Source: Microbulbifer elongatus
GTDB taxonomy: Bacteria > Pseudomonadota > Gammaproteobacteria > Pseudomonadales > Cellvibrionaceae
Length of the DNA stretch: 64,000 nt
Reading direction: 5' to 3'
Assembly: GCF_020524885.1 (NCBI RefSeq)
Contig: NZ_JAIVKJ010000002.1
Span: 248,001 to 312,000 of the forward strand
The position numbers and the translations under genes are program-made. Below, piece by piece: positions 59,510-64,000 of this stretch (positions within the stretch are counted from its first letter, which is position 1; the number at the start of each line of letters is the position of its first letter). The notes beneath the pieces were generated by a model. The model ran no database searches, was not told the origin of the DNA, and worked only from the letters and a program-made list of their open reading frames with translations.

Positions 59510-60247
59510 ATGCAAGAAGAACCCAACAACGAACAAGGTAATGAGGAAGAAGACTTCCCCTACCGCACCGAATTCAAAAAGAAATCTATCCGCAGCTATG
59601 TGATTCGCGGCGGGCGGATGACCGAGGGGCAGCGCAAGGCGTTTGATACCTACTGGGGGCCGTTTGGCCTGTCCCTGTATGACGGCCTCATCGATCCGAA
59701 AGAGGTTTTTGGCCGCGAAGCACCGGTGGTGCTGGAAATTGGATTCGGCATGGGCGACTCCCTGCTGGAGATGAGCGAAGCCGAAACCGACAAAGACTTT
59801 ATCGGTATCGAAGTCCACCCGCCCGGCGTCGGTCGTCTGATCAACAACGCCGGCAAAGCCGAAGTGAAAAACCTGCGCGTCTATATGGCCGATGCCATCG
59901 ACGTGCTGAACGACTGCATCCCCGATGCCAGCCTGGACCGCTTCCAGCTGTATTTCCCCGATCCCTGGCACAAGAAAAAGCACAACAAGCGCCGCATCGT
60001 GCAACCAGAGTTTGTAAAACTCCTGTGCACAAAATTAAAGCCAGGCGGTCTGATGCATATGGCCACCGACTGGGAGAACTACGCCGAGCAGATGCTCGAA
60101 GTTCTCGAGGCGGAAGAGCAGTTGGAAAATACCGCCGGCCAGGGCAGTTATGCCCCCCGCCCGGAATTCCGCCCGCAGACCAAATTCGAGCGCCGCGGTG
60201 AGCGCCTCGGGCATGGCGTCTGGGACCTCTTGTACAAGAAAAAATAG
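59510..60247 (+). CDS. trmB: tRNA (guanine46-N7)-methyltransferase
   Basis: 245 residues. SAM site [17 protein letters not shown], catalytic region [17 protein letters not shown] and [12 protein letters not shown]. The acidic N-terminus ([16 protein letters not shown]) is longer than in E. coli. N7-methylates G46 of tRNAs. Confidence 0.96.
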   Translation: MQEEPNNEQGNEEEDFPYRTEFKKKSIRSYVIRGGRMTEGQRKAFDTYWGPFGLSLYDGLIDPKEVFGREAPVVLEIGFGMGDSLLEMSEAETDKDFIGIEVHPPGVGRLINNAGKAEVKNLRVYMADAIDVLNDCIPDASLDRFQLYFPDPWHKKKHNKRRIVQPEFVKLLCTKLKPGGLMHMATDWENYAEQMLEVLEAEEQLENTAGQGSYAPRPEFRPQTKFERRGERLGHGVWDLLYKKK

Positions 60248-60334
60248 TCACTGGGCGCAGCGGGCTCTGCATAATTGCGCCACCCCCGCTGTGCTATCTT
60301 CTGTCTACCGGTAAATGGATGCTCCGGAGCAACA

Positions 60335-61159
60335 ATGACAACAAGCCCCACCCTCGCTCGCCAACGTCTTTGCGCGCTACTCCTCAGCAGTGGCCTGTTG
60401 GTGCTCAGTGGCCATACGTATGCCGACGCCGAAGGCACCCTCAACCTTTACCTGAATGGCGGCCGATACTGGTTTGATGAGGAGCGCCTCTCAGGCACAC
60501 CCTATTTTCTCGATGAGCTGGAAGATAGCAGTGGTGGCGGTATCGGTTTTGGTTACAACGTTACCGACCGCTGGGCGATTGAGGGTGTATACGACTACTT
60601 CAGTGTCAACCTGAAAGACTCCCCCAATAACGTCGAAGTACAAAACTACCACCTGGACCTGATGTACCAGTTCGCTGGCCAATTCTGTGGCAACTATGTC
60701 TGGCAGCCGTATGTTGTCGTCGGCGCCGGTGAACTGCGGATAGATGAAGACTCGTTCGAGTATCCCGACAACTGGAATGAACGCCAGACCATGGTCAACT
60801 TTGGTGCCGGCATCAAATACCAGTTCTTGCCGCGTTGGCAGATGCGCGGCGACCTGCGTGGCTTTCAGGGCGTCGAGGAAGGCGGTTTAGACGGTTTCCT
60901 GAGCTTTGCCATCGGCTACCAGTGGCAGGATGAGGTAACGCCGCGGGACTGGGATGGTGATGGTGTCTATAGCAATATTGACCAGTGCCCACAAACACCA
61001 CCGGGTATCGATGTGGACGCGCGCGGCTGCCCCATCGACAGCGATGGTGACGGCGTGCCGGACTATCTCGACATGTGCCCGGGGACGCCCATGGGTATGG
61101 CAGTGAACGATGATGGCTGCCCCCGCGAACCCTACGACCCGGGTGACTTTTCCAAATAA
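60335..61159 (+). CDS. Outer-membrane beta-barrel protein with type-3 thrombospondin repeats
   Basis: 274 residues. A signal peptide (SSGLLVLSGHTYA) precedes an eight-strand OmpA-like barrel (about 30-195, aromatic/Gly alternation such as WQPYVVVGAGELRI). Two Ca-binding TSP3-type repeats follow (DWDGDGVYSNIDQCPQTP and DSDGDGVPDYLDMCPGTP). OmpA/OprF proteins usually continue into a peptidoglycan-binding OmpA domain; here the protein ends after the repeats. The start MTTSPTLARQR at 60335 has GGAG upstream. Confidence 0.85.
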   Translation: MTTSPTLARQRLCALLLSSGLLVLSGHTYADAEGTLNLYLNGGRYWFDEERLSGTPYFLDELEDSSGGGIGFGYNVTDRWAIEGVYDYFSVNLKDSPNNVEVQNYHLDLMYQFAGQFCGNYVWQPYVVVGAGELRIDEDSFEYPDNWNERQTMVNFGAGIKYQFLPRWQMRGDLRGFQGVEEGGLDGFLSFAIGYQWQDEVTPRDWDGDGVYSNIDQCPQTPPGIDVDARGCPIDSDGDGVPDYLDMCPGTPMGMAVNDDGCPREPYDPGDFSK

Positions 61160-61177
61160 TGCAGGGCTAGCGGCGCA

Positions 61178-63094
61178 TCAGGCGCCGCGGGCCTCTTCCA
61201 GCTGCTCGGAGATTTCCAGCCACTCCATTTCCAGCTCTTCCAGTGACTCCTTTGCTTCCCCCTGCGCTTTGGTCAGTCGGGTGATCTCATCCTGCTGGCC
61301 ACCGCTATAAAGACTTTCATCCGCCAGCTTTTCCTCCAGGGACTGCACCTCTTTCTCCAGCTTCGCCATCTTCTGCTCGATGCTTTTGAGCTTGTTGGTG
61401 AGCGGCTTCAACTGTTCGCGCAGCGCGGCTGCGGCGCGGCGCTGGGCTTTTTTGTCTTCGATAGGCTTGTCTGTGGTTTGCGCGGAGCCGGAGTCACTGT
61501 CCTGGCGGCGCTTTTCATCGCGCTTGAACGACAGCAGCCACTGTTTGTAATCGTCCAGGTCGCCGTCATAGGGCTCGGCGCGACCGTCGGCCACCAGAAT
61601 GAACTCGTCGGTGGTGTTGGCCAGCAGGTGGCGGTCGTGGGATACCAGTAGCATGGCGCCGGGGAACTCTGCCAGCGCCAGGGTGAGCGCGTGGCGCATC
61701 TCCAGGTCGAGGTGGTTGGTGGGTTCGTCCAGCAGCAGCAGGTTGGGTTTCTGCCAGGCCAGCAACGCCAGCGCTACCCGCGCTTTTTCGCCGCCGGAAA
61801 AACCGCCCACTGGTTCAAACACCCGGTCGCCAACGAAGCCATAGCCACCGAGAAAGTCCCGCAGCTGCTGTTCACTGGCATCGGGAGATAGTCGCTGTAC
61901 ATGCAGTAGCGGCGATGCCTTGGCATCGAGTGCCTCCAGCTGGTGCTGGGCAAAATAGCCGATCTTCAGGTGCTCACCGCACTGGCGCACGCCGGACAGC
62001 AGCGGCAGGTCGCCGGCGAGGGTTTTGATCAGCGACGATTTGCCGGCACCGTTGGGGCCCAGCAGGCCGATGCGGCGACCGGGCTGAATACCCAGCTCCA
62101 CCTTCGGCAGAATGGTTTTGCCGGGGTAGCCGATCTCCGCCTCGCGCAGGTCGATCAGCGGGTTGGACACCTTGTCGGCACAAGGCAGGCGAAAGCGAAA
62201 CGGTGAGTCCACATGGGCCGGCGCGATCTCCGCCATGCGGTCCAGAGCTTTCAGGCGGCTTTGTGCCTGCTTTGCCTTGGTGGCCTTTGCACGAAACCGG
62301 CGCACAAAGTCTTCCATGTGCGCGCGCTGCGCCTGCTGCTTCTCGTACTGGACCTGCTGCTGTGCCAAACGCTCGGCGCGGGCACGTTCAAATGCCGTGT
62401 AGTTGCCACTGTAGAGCACCATATCCTGCTGTTCGAAACTGACGATGCCGTCGACCACCGCGTCGAGAAAGTCCCTGTCGTGAGAAATGATCAGCAAAGT
62501 ACCGGGAAAGCGCTGCAACCACTGCTCCAGCCAAAGGGTGGCGTCCAGGTCCAGGTGGTTGGTGGGCTCGTCCAGCAACAACAGATCGGCCGGGCACATC
62601 AGGGCGCGGGCGAGGTTGAGGCGGATACGCCAGCCACCGGAAAAGCTTTTCACCGGGCGCTGTTGGTCGGCGTGGGAGAAGCCGAGTCCGTCCAACAGTT
62701 GCGCTGCTCGCGCGGGTCCGCTGTAACCGTCGATGGCGGCCATGCGTTCGTGCAGCTCTGCGATTCGCTTGCCGTCACTGCCGTCGGCTTCGGCAGCATC
62801 CAGTGCCTGTTGCAGGTCGCGCAAGCGGTGGTCGCCATCCAGTGCATAGTCCAGAGCGCTCTGGTCCGTGGCGGAGACTTCCTGGGCCATATGCGCCACT
62901 TCCCAGCCGGATGGTATGTCGATACTGCCGGCATCGCTGTCCTGCTGTTTCAGCAGCATTTTGAACAGGGTGGACTTGCCGCAGCCATTGGCGCCGATCA
63001 CACCTACCTTGTGGCCGGGGAAGATTCGGCAGCTGGCGTTGTTGAGCAGATCGCGCCCGCCCACCTGCAGCGATACGCCTTGCAGATTAATCAA
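61178..63094 (-). CDS. yheS: ABC-F family ATPase (YheS type)
   Basis: 638 residues, two ABC ATPase domains and no membrane part. Walker A GANGCGKSTLF and GPNGAGKSSLI; signatures SFSGGWRIRLNLARAL and GFSGGEKARVALALL; Walker B LLLLDEPTNHLDLD in both. The C-terminal coiled coil (about 545-638) is Lys/Glu-rich. ABC-F proteins act on the ribosome E-site. It is divergent from the TIGR02444 gene. Confidence 0.9.
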   Translation of the reverse strand: MINLQGVSLQVGGRDLLNNASCRIFPGHKVGVIGANGCGKSTLFKMLLKQQDSDAGSIDIPSGWEVAHMAQEVSATDQSALDYALDGDHRLRDLQQALDAAEADGSDGKRIAELHERMAAIDGYSGPARAAQLLDGLGFSHADQQRPVKSFSGGWRIRLNLARALMCPADLLLLDEPTNHLDLDATLWLEQWLQRFPGTLLIISHDRDFLDAVVDGIVSFEQQDMVLYSGNYTAFERARAERLAQQQVQYEKQQAQRAHMEDFVRRFRAKATKAKQAQSRLKALDRMAEIAPAHVDSPFRFRLPCADKVSNPLIDLREAEIGYPGKTILPKVELGIQPGRRIGLLGPNGAGKSSLIKTLAGDLPLLSGVRQCGEHLKIGYFAQHQLEALDAKASPLLHVQRLSPDASEQQLRDFLGGYGFVGDRVFEPVGGFSGGEKARVALALLAWQKPNLLLLDEPTNHLDLEMRHALTLALAEFPGAMLLVSHDRHLLANTTDEFILVADGRAEPYDGDLDDYKQWLLSFKRDEKRRQDSDSGSAQTTDKPIEDKKAQRRAAAALREQLKPLTNKLKSIEQKMAKLEKEVQSLEEKLADESLYSGGQQDEITRLTKAQGEAKESLEELEMEWLEISEQLEEARGA

Positions 63095-63192
63095 TGGAGA
63101 CCTCTTAATACTTGACCGATATTGCTCGCCAGCGGCGGGGTATACAGCAGCCTGCTAAGCTATCGGCTATAACAAACCGCCGGGATTCTAAC

Positions 63193-63735
63193 GTGACAGA
63201 AACCGCACCTCCATCACCGCCGCACTCTCCGTCAGACACGCCGCCCGAGTCGCCGCTGCAGAACCCCCTGTGGACCTTCAGCCTGGACTTCTATCGCCAG
63301 CCTCAGGTCGCCGAATTCCTGCTCCAGTGTCAGGACACCCGCGGTGCGGATGTGTGTCTGCTGCTGTGGGCGAGTTATACCAGTGCCTGCGGTCGGCAGC
63401 TGAGTGAGGAGAGCTGGCGGGTGGCGGATCGTGGACTGGCGCCCCGCCGTCGCATGATCAACAGCGTGCGCCACCTGCGCCGACTGCTCGGGCGGATAAA
63501 GAAAAACACCGGACTTTATGAGTGGTGCAAACGCTGCGAGTTGCGCATGGAGCAGCGGCAACTGGCGGCTCTGTGGAAACTGGACAGTGAGACCTGGCCG
63601 GAGACCCGCTCACCGCTGGAACTCGCGGGGCAGCAATACGGACTTCTACAAAAAGAACAGGCCCGCTGGGCGGGCCTGATCGATGCCTACAGTACAGGAA
63701 CCGGCACTACCGATAGTGGCGCCGCCGTTACCTGA
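63193..63735 (+). CDS. TIGR02444 family protein
   Basis: 180 residues from a GTG at 63193. A Pro/Ser-rich lead (about 1-25) precedes the family core, LWTFSLDFYRQPQVAEFLL, DVCLLLWASYTSACGR and MINSVRHLRRLLGRIK. Function unknown; the pairing with a yheS-like ABC-F gene is also seen in Pseudomonas. The longer ORF from 63112 lies across the divergent promoter region. Confidence 0.83.
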   Translation: MTETAPPSPPHSPSDTPPESPLQNPLWTFSLDFYRQPQVAEFLLQCQDTRGADVCLLLWASYTSACGRQLSEESWRVADRGLAPRRRMINSVRHLRRLLGRIKKNTGLYEWCKRCELRMEQRQLAALWKLDSETWPETRSPLELAGQQYGLLQKEQARWAGLIDAYSTGTGTTDSGAAVT

Positions 63736-63757
63736 TGTCTGGCTGTAGCACGAGCAC

Positions 63758-64000
63758 TCAGTGCTTGTGTTTGTGCTCTTCCGGACCGTAGTGGGGGTTT
63801 TCTTCAGTAGAAAACAGGCTATTGGCCGGAGTACTAGGGGTGATGGATGGTGTCACCGGTGTTACAGCGGCCGGGCTGGATTCGGGTACCAGCGGTTTTG
63901 GCTCTGAAGTCTTGCCCATGATCGGCTCTGCAGCGGCTTTGTCTGCGGCAGGTGCCGCCGGTGCACTGGGCTTCGCCTGAGGCGCGGGCTTGCTGCCGTT
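63758..64000 (-). CDS. C-terminal part of a Pro/Ala/Lys-rich protein (5' end outside window)
   Basis: 80 codons are visible on the minus strand, ending NPHYGPEEHKHKH and a stop at 63758. The part is low-complexity (KPAPQAKPSAPAAPADK) with a His/Lys tail. In Pseudomonas an AlgP-like Ala/Lys/Pro-rich protein gene lies next to the ABC-F/TIGR02444 pair, so an AlgP-type protein is possible but the visible part does not prove it. Confidence 0.6.
   Translation of the reverse strand, partial: NGSKPAPQAKPSAPAAPAADKAAAEPIMGKTSEPKPLVPESSPAAVTPVTPSITPSTPANSLFSTEENPHYGPEEHKHKH

Overview
The window looks like a chromosome segment from a marine-type gammaproteobacterium. The gene order matches the Pseudomonas-type arrangement in several blocks: oxyR-recG, ridA/spoT/rpoZ/gmk, yicC-rph-crc-pyrE, slmA, argB-algC-coaBC-radC-rpmB-rpmG-mutM, and ftsY-ftsE-ftsX-rpoH. 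The moderately high G+C, the secreted S8 protease and the overall mix would suit a Cellvibrionales genus such as Microbulbifer. That genus-level guess is inference only.

Layout. 1-7.5 kb holds core genes: partial recG, oxyR, a small GlsB-type membrane protein, an SDR epimerase, ridA, spoT, rpoZ and gmk. 7.7-19.7 kb is an accessory block: a fatty acid hydroxylase family protein, a zinc alcohol dehydrogenase, a large toxin-like protein with an abutting small gene, a secreted subtilase, an MFS transporter, an MltF-like lytic transglycosylase with two solute-binding domains, and a glycosyltransferase. 19.7-36.0 kb is integrative-element DNA lodged at the 3' end of yicC. It has an intact 14.1-kb island (tyrosine integrase, AlpA-type regulator, unknown genes, type I restriction-modification hsdR-hsdM-hsdS with an unknown fourth gene, a zeta-toxin-like kinase, and a GIY-YIG/T5orf172 membrane protein). 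Next to it is a 2.2-kb remnant of a related element, with a decayed att site, a truncated hsdR 5' end, and a pore-forming-toxin-like gene plus a membrane immunity-like gene. 36-64 kb returns to core genes: yicC, rph, a TPR protein, crc, pyrE, slmA, argB, algC, coaBC, radC, rpmBG, mutM, dsbB, ggt, coaD, rsmD, ftsYEX, rpoH, trmB and an ABC-F ATPase. dut, usually between coaBC and algC, is missing there.

The most unusual signal is a family of six intergenic elements (6709, 48391, 49266, 55618, 58752 and 59331) of about 110-135 bp. Each is closed by a near-perfect 23-29 bp inverted repeat whose sequence differs between copies while pairing is kept. Each encloses two small hairpins whose loops carry GGA, and the two GGA triplets are exactly 24 nt apart in all six. 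Two copies carry GTACAGGGATGT, a full match to the SELEX consensus for the RNA-binding protein CsrA/RsmA. Three copies lie sense and three antisense to the surrounding genes, so a role in RNA is a hypothesis; a mobile DNA hairpin element is equally possible.

How the genes work together. The core part links nucleotide metabolism (gmk, pyrE, coaBC, coaD), stringent response (spoT, rpoZ), envelope and division (ftsEX, slmA, algC), oxidative and heat-shock control (oxyR, rpoH) and carbon-catabolite control (crc). The yicC-side island is a defence cargo (R-M plus possible abortive-infection or nuclease genes) with no conjugation genes visible, so it would need help to move between cells.
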